A DNA stretch of 15,444 bases. Source: an uncultured Finegoldia sp. (GTDB lineage: Bacteria > Bacillota > Clostridia > Tissierellales > Peptoniphilaceae). Shown piece by piece: positions 7,777 to 14,661 of the stretch; position 1 is the stretch's first letter, and each line of letters opens with the position of its first letter. The DNA is taken from positions 1 to 15,444 of the forward strand of contig NZ_CAMXVC010000036.1 of NCBI RefSeq assembly GCF_947252345.1. Reading direction: 5' to 3'. Position numbers and translations under genes: made by a program. The notes beneath the pieces were generated by a model. The model saw only the letters and a program-made list of their open reading frames with translations. It was not told the DNA's origin and did not search any database.

Positions 7777-9681
7777 TTATTTTCTATTTTTGTATTCGTC
7801 AACTAATTCAGCAATAAATTCGTCAGTATTTTTAGAACCTATATCTCCAATATCTCTTTTTCTAATTGATACAACATTGTTGTCTAGCTCATTTTGACCT
7901 AGTATTATTGAATAGTTAACTTTTTTCAATTGAGAATCTCTTATCTTTAATCCTATCTTTTCACTTCTATCATCAACTTTAGCTCTTAAGCCATTTGCTC
8001 TCATTTTCTTTTGTAATTCATAAGCATATTCATTAAATTTATCACTGATTGGAAGTATTTCCACTTGAACTGGTGATAACCACAATGGGAATTTTCCAGC
8101 AAAATGCTCGATAAGAATACCCATAAATCTTTCCTCACTACCTAAAATAGCTCTGTGAATCATAGCAGGTCTTTTTTTAGAGCCGTCACTTGCTATATAT
8201 GTCATATCAAATCTTTCAGGCATTTGGAAATCTAATTGTATTGTACCACATTGCCAAGTTCTTCCGATTGCATCTTCTAAGTGAAAATCTATCTTAGGTC
8301 CATAGAATGCTCCGTCTCCTTCGTTGATTTTGAAAGGCAATCCCTTGTGTATTAATGCATTTTCCAAAGAGTTAATTGCCAAATCCCAGTCTTCATCAGA
8401 ACCCATAGAATCTTCTGGACGTGTAGACAATTCAACCTCATATTTAAAACCAAATTTAGAGTAAATATAATCGCAGAAATCTATTATCTTCGAAACTTCT
8501 TCTTCAATTTGCTCAGGTAAACAGAATACGTGTGCATCGTCTTGTACGAATGTTCTAACCCTAAACAATCCATGTAAAGCTCCTGATAATTCGTGACGAT
8601 GAACTTGTCCTAATTCTGCAACTTTTATAGGTAGTTCTCTATAACTGTGAAGTTCATCTTTGTAAATCAAGATAGAGCCTGGACAATTCATTGGCTTGAT
8701 AGCATAATCATCACCATCTATTTTTGTGAAATACATATTTTCTTTGTAATGGTCCCAATGGCCGGATTGATGCCATAATTTTTCGTTCAAAATCAACGGA
8801 GTTTTGATTTGTCCATATCCTCTTTCTACAAGTTGCTCTTTTAAGAATTTTTCTAATTCATTAAGAACAACCATTCCATTTGGATGGAAGAATGGGAACC
8901 CTGGACCTTCTTCTTGAATTGAAAACAACCCCATTTCTTTACCTATTTTTCTGTGGTCTCTCTTCTTAGCTTCTTCCATTCTTTCAAGATATTCATCAAG
9001 CAATTTTTTCTTAGGAAATGATATACCATAAATTCTTTGAAGCATCTTATTGTTTTCGTCGCCTCTCCAGTATGCGCCTGCAATTGACAATAATTTAAAT
9101 GCTTTAATATTTTTTACATCCAATAAATGAGGTCCTCTACAAAGATCGATAAATTCTCCCATTTCATACAATGTAATAGTTTCGTCTTTGTCAAAACCTT
9201 CTATTAAGTCTACCTTATAGTCTTGGTTTAATTTTTTGAATCTTTCGATTGCTTCATCTCTTGATATTTCAACCCTAATTAATTTTGGATTTTCTTTTAC
9301 AATTTTTTTCATTTCAGCTTCAATTTTTTCTAAATCTTCTGGAACGAATTTATGAGATGTGTCTAAATCATAATAAAAACCTGCATCAATTGATGGACCT
9401 ATTGCAAATTTTGTATTTGGATATAGTCGCTGTATTGCATATGCCATTAAATGTGACGAAGTATGCCAAAATACTTGTTTTCCTTCTTTATCATCAAACT
9501 TTACAAATTGTACTTCACAATCAGAATTAATTTTTTCCATTAATCCCATTGTCTTTCCGTCTACAATTGCTCCGACACAATCCCTTGCTAAACCCTCAGA
9601 TATTGATTTACAAACATCCAATAAACTGATTTCACTTTCAAATTCTTTAACAGAACCGTCTTTCAATTTAACTTCAAACAT
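7777..9681 (-). CDS. thrS: Threonine--tRNA ligase
   Basis: This 634-residue protein is full length for bacterial ThrRS. It has an N-terminal TGS domain (about 1-62) and an editing domain with His73, His77 (HTSSH) and DLCRGPH containing Cys181 and His185. The class II catalytic core has zinc ligands Cys333 (NCPG), His384 (DDAH) and His509 (IHRAILGSEERF). Motif 2 contains GQVHRHELSGALHGLFR, and the anticodon-binding domain starts near 535. It charges tRNA-Thr in the cytoplasm and hydrolyses mischarged Ser-tRNA-Thr. The ATG follows AGGAGG at 5 bases. A T-box leader in front couples expression to uncharged tRNA-Thr, and a terminator follows. Confidence 0.98.
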   Translation of the reverse strand: MFEVKLKDGSVKEFESEISLLDVCKSISEGLARDCVGAIVDGKTMGLMEKINSDCEVQFVKFDDKEGKQVFWHTSSHLMAYAIQRLYPNTKFAIGPSIDAGFYYDLDTSHKFVPEDLEKIEAEMKKIVKENPKLIRVEISRDEAIERFKKLNQDYKVDLIEGFDKDETITLYEMGEFIDLCRGPHLLDVKNIKAFKLLSIAGAYWRGDENNKMLQRIYGISFPKKKLLDEYLERMEEAKKRDHRKIGKEMGLFSIQEEGPGFPFFHPNGMVVLNELEKFLKEQLVERGYGQIKTPLILNEKLWHQSGHWDHYKENMYFTKIDGDDYAIKPMNCPGSILIYKDELHSYRELPIKVAELGQVHRHELSGALHGLFRVRTFVQDDAHVFCLPEQIEEEVSKIIDFCDYIYSKFGFKYEVELSTRPEDSMGSDEDWDLAINSLENALIHKGLPFKINEGDGAFYGPKIDFHLEDAIGRTWQCGTIQLDFQMPERFDMTYIASDGSKKRPAMIHRAILGSEERFMGILIEHFAGKFPLWLSPVQVEILPISDKFNEYAYELQKKMRANGLRAKVDDRSEKIGLKIRDSQLKKVNYSIILGQNELDNNVVSIRKRDIGDIGSKNTDEFIAELVDEYKNRK

Positions 9682-9695
9682 AAATACCTCCTAAT

Positions 9696-9734
9696 AAAAA
9701 AGAGACACCCATCCCCGATAGGGACAAGTGTCTC
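9696..9734 (-). terminator. T-box-controlled terminator
   Basis: The hairpin arms GAGACAC (9728-9734) and GTGTCTC (9702-9708) extend inward through TTGTCCC / GGGGATG around a small loop. Six T follow on the - strand (9696-9701). The ribosome site of thrS lies immediately downstream. Confidence 0.9.
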
Positions 9735-9873
9735 GTGGTTCCACCCTAATTTTTTCTCATTTAATAAAAGGCTCCAAATTAGTATTCGGCACAATGAGTT
9801 CTTAAGTAAAATCTCAGCCTATGTCTTACTCTCTCTTAAAGTTCTTTTATGCTTACTCGGATTTTTCATAGCC
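9702..9873 (-). promoter_or_regulatory. T-box riboswitch of thrS (probable ACU specifier)
   Basis: The - strand carries the T-box core AGGGTGGAACCACG (9734-9747), followed directly by a long terminator hairpin. Upstream, a GAGAGAGTAAGA-like stem I apical segment and the arm GGC...GCC enclose GAACTCATTGTGCC. By the usual layout the specifier would be ACT (9797-9799), a threonine codon that matches thrS. Uncharged tRNA-Thr pairing with this codon and with the T-box bulge would favour the antiterminator. The leader begins where hisS ends, and stem I may start inside the hisS 3' end. The only promoter candidate there, TTGATG-15-TAAAAT (9902-9876), is weak. The T-box itself is certain; the exact specifier is inferred. 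Confidence 0.93.
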
Positions 9874-11169
9874 TCATTTTAAATTGTTTATGATTTCATC
9901 AAGCGATAATAATTTTTGCTCTCCACTTTTCATATCTCTCAAAGTGAATTTATTATGCTCAACTTCATCCTGTCCTATTATTATAACATATTTTACTGAT
10001 AATTTGTCAGCATAATTAAATTTCTTTTTTAATTTATCATTTTCAAGATAACTCATACACTTTATAGATGACTTTCTCAAATCATTCATCAATTTTACTG
10101 CATTATTTTCAAAGCCTTCCATTGGAATTATAATACAATCCAAATTATACTTTTGATTTTGGATTAATCCCAACTCTTGTAGCTGATAAAACAATCTAGT
10201 CAGCCCAATGCTCATTCCAACTCCCGGAAGATTACTTTTTGTAAAATTGCTAGCTAAATTATCATATCTACCACCTGAACAAATTGAACCTATTTCTCGA
10301 TAATCTTTTAAGAATGTTTCAAAAACAGAACCAGTGTAGTAGTCGAGTCCTCTCGTAATAGATAAGTTGATTTTAATATTGTCTTCGTTAACTCCTAGCG
10401 ACAAAATATTTTCGTACACAAATTTCAATTCATAAAGTCCTATTGTAAATAACTCATCATCAATTTTTAATGATTCGAGTTTCTCGATAATTTCTTTATT
10501 ATTTCCATTTATATTCAAAAACTTTAAAATGGCTTCAATTTTATTGTTATCTAAACATATTTTGCTTAGTTCTTCTTTTACAAGGTCTAATCCTATCTTG
10601 TCAAGTTTATCTATAATTCTTAAACATGATTCAAAATCTTTAATTCCTAAATAAGAAAAATATCCATTTAATAATTTTCTGTTATTGTAATGAAATTCAA
10701 AATCTGGAATATTTATCTTTTTTAAAGCTTCAAACATACATTTTACAATTTCTGCATCGTTAAAAAGGCTTAATTTTTCATGTCCAATAATATCTATATC
10801 GCACTGATAAAATTCTTTATATCTACCTTTTTGATTTCTTTCTCCTCTATAAACTTTTGCTATTTGATATCGTCTAAAAGGAAAAGCTATATCTTGCATA
10901 TATAATGATACATATTTAGCTAATGGCACCGTTAAATCAAATCTAAGTCCTTGATTTTTTTTACTGCTATCTATTTTATATACTTGCTTGCTTGTTTCAC
11001 CACCACCTTTTGACAACAATATGTCTAGTTTTTCAATTGCTGGCGTATCTATTCCAAAAAAAGAATTTTGTATAAACACATCTTCTATTTGTCTCTTAAT
11101 TTTATCAAATACTAACTGTTCTTCAGGAAGAAGTTCCATCATTCCTGGTAATGTCGATGGTTGAATCAT
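9874..11169 (-). CDS. hisS: Histidine--tRNA ligase
   Basis: The protein has about 431 residues, normal for HisRS. Numbering from the alternative first Met (11172), it shows GMMELLPEEQ (10-19), RFDLTVPLAKYVS (77-89), RGERNQKGRYKEFYQCD (109-125), the HisA-type LDYYTGSVFE (276-285), CSGGRYDNLASNF (298-310) and motif 3 GVGMSIGLTR (317-326). It charges tRNA-His. Two adjacent ATG codons follow GGAGG. The second (11169) has the better spacing of 6 bases and shares one base with the upstream TGA stop; the first (11172) would give 432 residues. It is translationally coupled to the GNAT-GME gene. No T-box lies in front of it. Confidence 0.96.
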   Translation of the reverse strand: MIQPSTLPGMMELLPEEQLVFDKIKRQIEDVFIQNSFFGIDTPAIEKLDILLSKGGGETSKQVYKIDSSKKNQGLRFDLTVPLAKYVSLYMQDIAFPFRRYQIAKVYRGERNQKGRYKEFYQCDIDIIGHEKLSLFNDAEIVKCMFEALKKINIPDFEFHYNNRKLLNGYFSYLGIKDFESCLRIIDKLDKIGLDLVKEELSKICLDNNKIEAILKFLNINGNNKEIIEKLESLKIDDELFTIGLYELKFVYENILSLGVNEDNIKINLSITRGLDYYTGSVFETFLKDYREIGSICSGGRYDNLASNFTKSNLPGVGMSIGLTRLFYQLQELGLIQNQKYNLDCIIIPMEGFENNAVKLMNDLRKSSIKCMSYLENDKLKKKFNYADKLSVKYVIIIGQDEVEHNKFTLRDMKSGEQKLLSLDEIINNLK

Positions 11170-12311
11170 CATTTACCTCCAATATCATAAAATATCATTG
11201 AGCCATAATCTACAAACTCTTCGTCAGTAGGAGAATAATATTTAATGTTTTCTTTATCTAATATTTCCATAAGCTTTTGTTTGTATTTATAATTTGAAAT
11301 ATCTCCATAAAAAACTATGCCTAATTTTTTGCTGTAACCACAAGTTCCACCTATAAAACCACTATCATACCCTTCTAATTTTATATCTCCTGCTTCTATT
11401 AGGTATGAGTTTATTCCATTTTCTTTTGTCTTTTTTAATATCGCATTATCACTAGTAATCAAAAAATCATCTCCGACAATAGTTGAACATTTTGAATAAC
11501 CTTGATTAACTCTAATAATTCTTTCATTTTTAAGTATCTTTAATATTTGTGGGTCAACTGATTTTGGATTGCAAACAAGGTAATTTTTTATAGAAAAATT
11601 ATTTACCAGACAATCTCTTGGGTAAACACTGCTGCAATTAAGTTCCGTCATGTATAAATTAATGCCATTAGGTAAAAATGCTCTGTAATGGGAATAACAT
11701 TCCTTTGTACAAATAAAAGATGAATCATTTATCATTCTAATCTGCATATCAACATGCTCTTTAATTTTTTCATCAATTATTTTGCTTTCGAGACTAAAAA
11801 TAACGTTGTACCCAGCTTTTTTCAAAAATTCTACGAGTGATTTTGATGAATTTTTGTTGATTATTACAAATTCATTTGAATGACTGCTAAACAAATCATT
11901 TGAAATGGATAAGGTGTTGTCTTTTAAGTGTTCTTTTAATATTTCATCAAAAATAAAACCTTTAAATTTAAATATTATTATATCAAATATATTTGATTGT
12001 GCATAATCCACCAAAAACCTCAAAACTTTTAGTACAATATCGTTGTTAATTACATCAAAATAAATTTCATCAACGACTAGTTTCCTCTCCTCGAAATTTA
12101 AAACAAGATATCCAATAAATAAATCGTCTTTAAATATAACAAAATGATTTTTGAGATTCAATTTCTTGTAAAATGATTTGTAAATAGATTCGTAATTTTT
12201 CGCGAATGAATCATCAAATTTATTTTTAAATAAAGTATTATTTCTTATTTTATGCGTGAATTTAGTAATTTCATCCAAATATTCAGCTTTTAAACTATCG
12301 ATAAAAATCAT
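11169..12311 (-). CDS. GNAT-like N-domain fused to DUF6873-like GME-fold protein
   Basis: This 380-residue protein appears to have two parts. Residues about 160-378 resemble the clostridial DUF6873 family assigned to the GME (guanidino-group modifying enzyme) fold. Visible are VNQGYSKCSTIV (268-279), LITSD (284-288), GDIKLEGYDSGFIGGTCG (308-325), IVFYGDI (332-338) and a final DYGSMIF. Cys324 in GGTCG sits where GME enzymes carry the nucleophilic Cys, but this placement is inference. Residues about 1-153 look like a GNAT acetyltransferase fold (HFVIFKDDLFIGYLVLNF, then strand and helix LKVLRFLVDYAQ) without a recognisable acetyl-CoA P-loop. No reaction can be assigned. It overlaps hisS by one base at TGATG, and its ribosome site GGGAG lies just after the tRNA operon terminator. 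Confidence 0.72.
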   Translation of the reverse strand: MIFIDSLKAEYLDEITKFTHKIRNNTLFKNKFDDSFAKNYESIYKSFYKKLNLKNHFVIFKDDLFIGYLVLNFEERKLVVDEIYFDVINNDIVLKVLRFLVDYAQSNIFDIIIFKFKGFIFDEILKEHLKDNTLSISNDLFSSHSNEFVIINKNSSKSLVEFLKKAGYNVIFSLESKIIDEKIKEHVDMQIRMINDSSFICTKECYSHYRAFLPNGINLYMTELNCSSVYPRDCLVNNFSIKNYLVCNPKSVDPQILKILKNERIIRVNQGYSKCSTIVGDDFLITSDNAILKKTKENGINSYLIEAGDIKLEGYDSGFIGGTCGYSKKLGIVFYGDISNYKYKQKLMEILDKENIKYYSPTDEEFVDYGSMIFYDIGGK

Positions 12312-12332
12312 CTCATACTCCCTTGTTATATT

Positions 12333-12361
12333 AAAAAAAGGAAAGTTGTAAAAAACTTTCC
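12333..12361 (-). terminator. Terminator of the tRNA operon
   Basis: The stem GGAAAGTT / AACTTTCC (12354-12361 with 12340-12347) has a 6-base loop and is followed on the - strand by seven T (12333-12339). It begins 3 bases after the CCA end of tRNA-Cys. Confidence 0.9.
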
Positions 12362-12363
12362 CT

Positions 12364-12437
12364 TGGAGGCGACACCCAGATTTGAACTGGGGGTGAAGGT
12401 GTTGCAGACCTCTGCCTTACCACTTGGCTATGTCGCC
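12364..12437 (-). tRNA. tRNA-Cys (GCA)
   Basis: This 74-base cloverleaf has acceptor stem GGCGACA / TGTCGCC, D arm GCCAAGTGGTAAGGC, anticodon loop CTGCAAC with anticodon GCA (12403-12405), and T arm CCCAGTTCAAATCTGGG. The 3' end is TCCA, encoded in the DNA. It is the last gene of the Phe-Gly-Cys operon. Confidence 0.96.
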
Positions 12438-12440
12438 ATA

Positions 12441-12515
12441 TGGAGCGGAAGACGAGACTCGAACTCGCGACCCTCGCCTTGGCAAGGCGATACTCTACCA
12501 CTGAGCCACTTCCGC
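12441..12515 (-). tRNA. tRNA-Gly (GCC)
   Basis: This 75-base cloverleaf has acceptor stem GCGGAAG / CTTCCGC, D arm GCTCAGTGGTAGAGT, anticodon loop TTGCCAA with anticodon GCC (12481-12483), T loop TTCGAGT and encoded TCCA. Only 3 bases separate it from tRNA-Cys. Confidence 0.97.
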
Positions 12516-12523
12516 ACATATAT

Positions 12524-12599
12524 TGGTGCCCAGAGCCGGAATCGAACCAGCGACACAAGGATTTTCAGTCCTTTGCTCTACCGACTGAGCTATCTGGGC
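12524..12599 (-). tRNA. tRNA-Phe (GAA)
   Basis: This 76-base cloverleaf has acceptor stem GCCCAGA / TCTGGGC, D arm GCTCAGTCGGTAGAGC, anticodon loop CTGAAAA with anticodon GAA (12564-12566), T loop TTCGATT and encoded ACCA. It is the first gene of the operon. Confidence 0.97.
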
Positions 12600-12624
12600 T
12601 TAATATATCAAACATTACTTTAAT

Positions 12625-12653
12625 AGTATAAACGATTAAATTTGTTTTGTCAA
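12625..12653 (-). promoter_or_regulatory. Promoter of the tRNA Phe-Gly-Cys operon
   Basis: The -35 TTGACA (12648-12653) and -10 TATACT (12625-12630) have a 17-base spacer, a strong sigma-A promoter. The predicted start near 12618 leaves a short leader before tRNA-Phe. Confidence 0.9.
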
Positions 12654-12687
12654 ATTTTTTGCAGCAATTTTATTTTATCAATTAAAT

Positions 12688-13413
12688 CTACTTATACCTT
12701 TGCAAAACTCTGTCATTTAATCCATACCACAACGCATCTTCAATAGAATTGTTTAGAACAGTCTTTAATGTCTTTACAATTTTTTTATATAGATTCTCCA
12801 ATTGCCACATATTCAAAAACTTTTCTTCGGAAATTACAATACTATTATTTATAGACATCATTATTAATTGTTTATCCATTTTTGTATTGATACTAAATAT
12901 TTTTTCTTTCAAAATATTCTCGCAATAATTATCTATTATAGAATTCTGAACTTTAAATGCATTTGATCTGCTCTTTATTGAAGAAACCATTTTGTTTTTT
13001 ATAAATCTCACGCTTCTGCTGTCAGAATAGTGTAAAAGAATTTCTGATTTTTTAATAGTTGAAGCAGGAATGTGTCTTAATGCAAAAAATTCGAGTTCAT
13101 CACTTATATTTTTGTTATTGTAACCTTCAGTATAAGCTTGAAGATAATAAGTAAATTCGATTTTGTTTATATCTTCAGAAATCAAATCAAATATCGTTTT
13201 AATTATGTTTTCCCTGTCTTTTCTGTATGATAAATGATTGCTAAGTACATGGTCGATTTTATTCAAAGCACTGTATTTTACATAACAAGGCTGTACTTTA
13301 TTTTCCTGTTGAACGATGTCTAGCATCAAGTATAAAGCTAATAAATCATCTTCAAATAAAAATTTTTTTTCAAGCTTTTTCTTTAGATTATTCATATTAT
13401 AAGCTTTATACAT
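12688..13413 (-). CDS. Hypothetical protein, largely helical
   Basis: I do not recognise this 241-residue protein. It has no signal peptide, no membrane segment and no obvious catalytic motif. It reads as a run of charged amphipathic helices, with an aromatic-rich segment FTYYLQAYTEGYNNK near residues 87-101 and a C-terminal LWYGLNDRVLQRYK. The ATG at 13413 follows AGGAGTAGGG. An in-frame ATG six codons later (MNN) lacks its own site. It begins 22 bases after the stop of the zinc-PLC-like gene and has no promoter of its own, so it is probably cotranscribed and may be a partner protein. No convincing terminator follows it. Confidence 0.75.
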   Translation of the reverse strand: MYKAYNMNNLKKKLEKKFLFEDDLLALYLMLDIVQQENKVQPCYVKYSALNKIDHVLSNHLSYRKDRENIIKTIFDLISEDINKIEFTYYLQAYTEGYNNKNISDELEFFALRHIPASTIKKSEILLHYSDSRSVRFIKNKMVSSIKSRSNAFKVQNSIIDNYCENILKEKIFSINTKMDKQLIMMSINNSIVISEEKFLNMWQLENLYKKIVKTLKTVLNNSIEDALWYGLNDRVLQRYK

Positions 13414-13435
13414 ATTACCCTACTCCTAATTTAGT

Positions 13436-14077
13436 TTAGAAAACAAAGGATTTTTCAATACATCGTTCAGTAGATAAAACTTCAATTGTTTCAAAAATAA
13501 AGGAAAAAATATTAAAATTTAACCCATACGCAAAATCCAAGTCCCTATCTTTACCTTCAGATTTATTGTATTCTTGTACGATATTTTCTATATAATCTTT
13601 TACCAATGTTTTCAATGTCACGTATTCATCATTATCAATAGAAATATTTTTATTTTTAATTATTTCTTTATTATATATATGATTTTGTGATAATTTGTTT
13701 AAAATTCTTTCGTATCTCAAATGCTCTTTCAAATGCTGATTACAAGTCCATCTTCTAGCGTGTGGAAGACATACGTAATCACTTAGATAATGACTTATTA
13801 CTCCAAGTTTCGTACTTAAAATTTTGTTTTGTAGGGAATTTAATCTTTTCAAATCTGTAAATTGAAAAATATAAATTATTGTAATTATCTCTTTAACTAC
13901 ATAATTTATACTTTCTTCCTTGTAGTGCCTGATAAATTTGTATTTTGGTAAAATATCAGGACTAATGGCACCCCATTCAAGTTTTTTAAGATTCAAATGA
14001 ATGCCATATTGATTTGTTATATCGCGATTAATTTCCCTCACAACTCTTTTATGAGTTTCTGGAAAAATATTGACCAC
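13436..14077 (-). CDS. Zinc-dependent phospholipase C-like protein (PF00882 type)
   Basis: This 213-residue protein has a likely metal site in family order: His9, Trp35-Gly36 with SPDI (Asp41), His51, HYLSD (His96, Asp100), His106, His119 and Glu123 in HLRYE. This matches the pattern of the zinc-dependent phospholipase C/S1-P1-like helical fold, in which three zinc ions are held by Trp, His, Asp and Glu. Unlike secreted clostridial alpha-toxins it has no signal peptide and no C-terminal lipid-binding domain, so it probably acts in the cytoplasm, and phospholipase activity is unproven. The start is GTG, with AAAGG very close upstream; the exact start is uncertain. It has its own promoter and leads a two-gene unit with the hypothetical gene at 12688-13413. 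Confidence 0.8.
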   Translation of the reverse strand: MVNIFPETHKRVVREINRDITNQYGIHLNLKKLEWGAISPDILPKYKFIRHYKEESINYVVKEIITIIYIFQFTDLKRLNSLQNKILSTKLGVISHYLSDYVCLPHARRWTCNQHLKEHLRYERILNKLSQNHIYNKEIIKNKNISIDNDEYVTLKTLVKDYIENIVQEYNKSEGKDRDLDFAYGLNFNIFSFIFETIEVLSTERCIEKSFVF

Positions 14078-14103
14078 TACCTTTCGTCAATCGACATAAT
14101 AAT

Positions 14104-14132
14104 ATTTTAGAGTAAATCAATTTAAAAGTCAA
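14104..14132 (-). promoter_or_regulatory. Promoter of the zinc-PLC-like gene
   Basis: The -35 TTGACT (14127-14132) and -10 TAAAAT (14104-14109) have a 17-base spacer. They sit between the stop of the macro-like gene (14136) and the GTG at 14077. Confidence 0.7.
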
Positions 14133-14135
14133 TGA

Positions 14136-14576
14136 TTAAGATTTGCACATATACACCAAAAAATCGCTAATCCTCAACGATTGTTCGTCTATGACTTCAT
14201 TAATCAAATTTACAAATTCACTAGAATATTTTTCTATAAGAAATGAATAGTCTATATTTAGAGATTGTATTTCAAATTTTTTCATCTCAATAAATACATT
14301 TGAAATTAAATTTTTAAAAACATTTTTATTGTCGTTTTCTAAATTTTCTGGCAAGTTTGCTAAGATTACATAATCAGAAGATATATTAAAAGCAGGAATA
14401 ATAATACATTCACCTTTTTCTATGCCGCTAATTTTTGTTAGTGGCTCTAAAATTCTTTCACCGGCTTTTTCAACTAATTGTTTAGAATCATCTTCTAAAA
14501 GTGAATTTTCTATAAAATATAAAATTGCATCACTATGCAAGTCAAATATATTGCCTTTCACAAATCTTATATCCAT
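14136..14576 (-). CDS. Divergent macro-domain-like protein
   Basis: The 146 residues follow the opening of a macro domain: strand IRFVKGNIF, then SDAILYFIENSLL, helix SKQLVEKAGERILEPL, GIEKGECIIIPAFNI and strand DYVILANL. Macro domains bind ADP-ribose or related nucleotides, and some remove ADP-ribose from proteins. Here the usual 'NAAN' Asn motif is replaced by YFIENS, and the glycine-rich GGGV loop is replaced by EDDSK. Catalysis or even ADP-ribose binding is therefore doubtful. The length is slightly below the usual 165-180. The ATG follows GAGGT. Upstream it diverges from tmcAL; downstream a separate promoter starts the next unit, so it appears monocistronic. The family assignment is from pattern only. 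Confidence 0.7.
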   Translation of the reverse strand: MDIRFVKGNIFDLHSDAILYFIENSLLEDDSKQLVEKAGERILEPLTKISGIEKGECIIIPAFNISSDYVILANLPENLENDNKNVFKNLISNVFIEMKKFEIQSLNIDYSFLIEKYSSEFVNLINEVIDEQSLRISDFLVYMCKS

Positions 14577-14594
14577 AAAATCTACCTCTTCTTA

Positions 14595-14627
14595 TTTACT
14601 ATAATTTCAATATCCATTATAATACAA
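14595..14627. promoter_or_regulatory. Divergent promoter region between the macro-like gene and tmcAL
   Basis: For tmcAL (+), TTTACT (14595-14600) and TATAAT (14618-14623) are 17 bases apart. For the macro-like gene (-), TTGTAT (14622-14627) and TATAGT (14598-14603) are 18 bases apart. The two predicted promoters interleave within about 33 bases, so simultaneous firing may be limited. The -10 boxes are good and the -35 boxes weak. Confidence 0.5.
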
Positions 14628-14661
14628 CTTAGATAAAAAGTATATCGAAAGGACTCCAAGT

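Noticed and set aside
9285..9530. 81-codon + strand frame inside thrS
   Set aside because: It is antisense to the ThrRS editing domain and has no independent start signals.
9876..9902. Promoter TTGATG-15-TAAAAT for the thrS T-box
   Set aside because: The 15-base spacer is short for sigma-A and the match lies in an AT-rich coding end; too weak to list as a feature.
12325..12352. Possible promoter TTTACA-16-TATAAC for the GNAT-GME gene
   Set aside because: It overlaps the tRNA terminator hairpin, and its transcript would start inside or after the GGGAG ribosome site, leaving almost no leader.
12331..12631. Open frames of about 60-86 residues on both strands across the tRNA cluster
   Set aside because: They are frames read through or antisense to three perfect tRNA genes. 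Such 'proteins' are a well-known annotation artefact.
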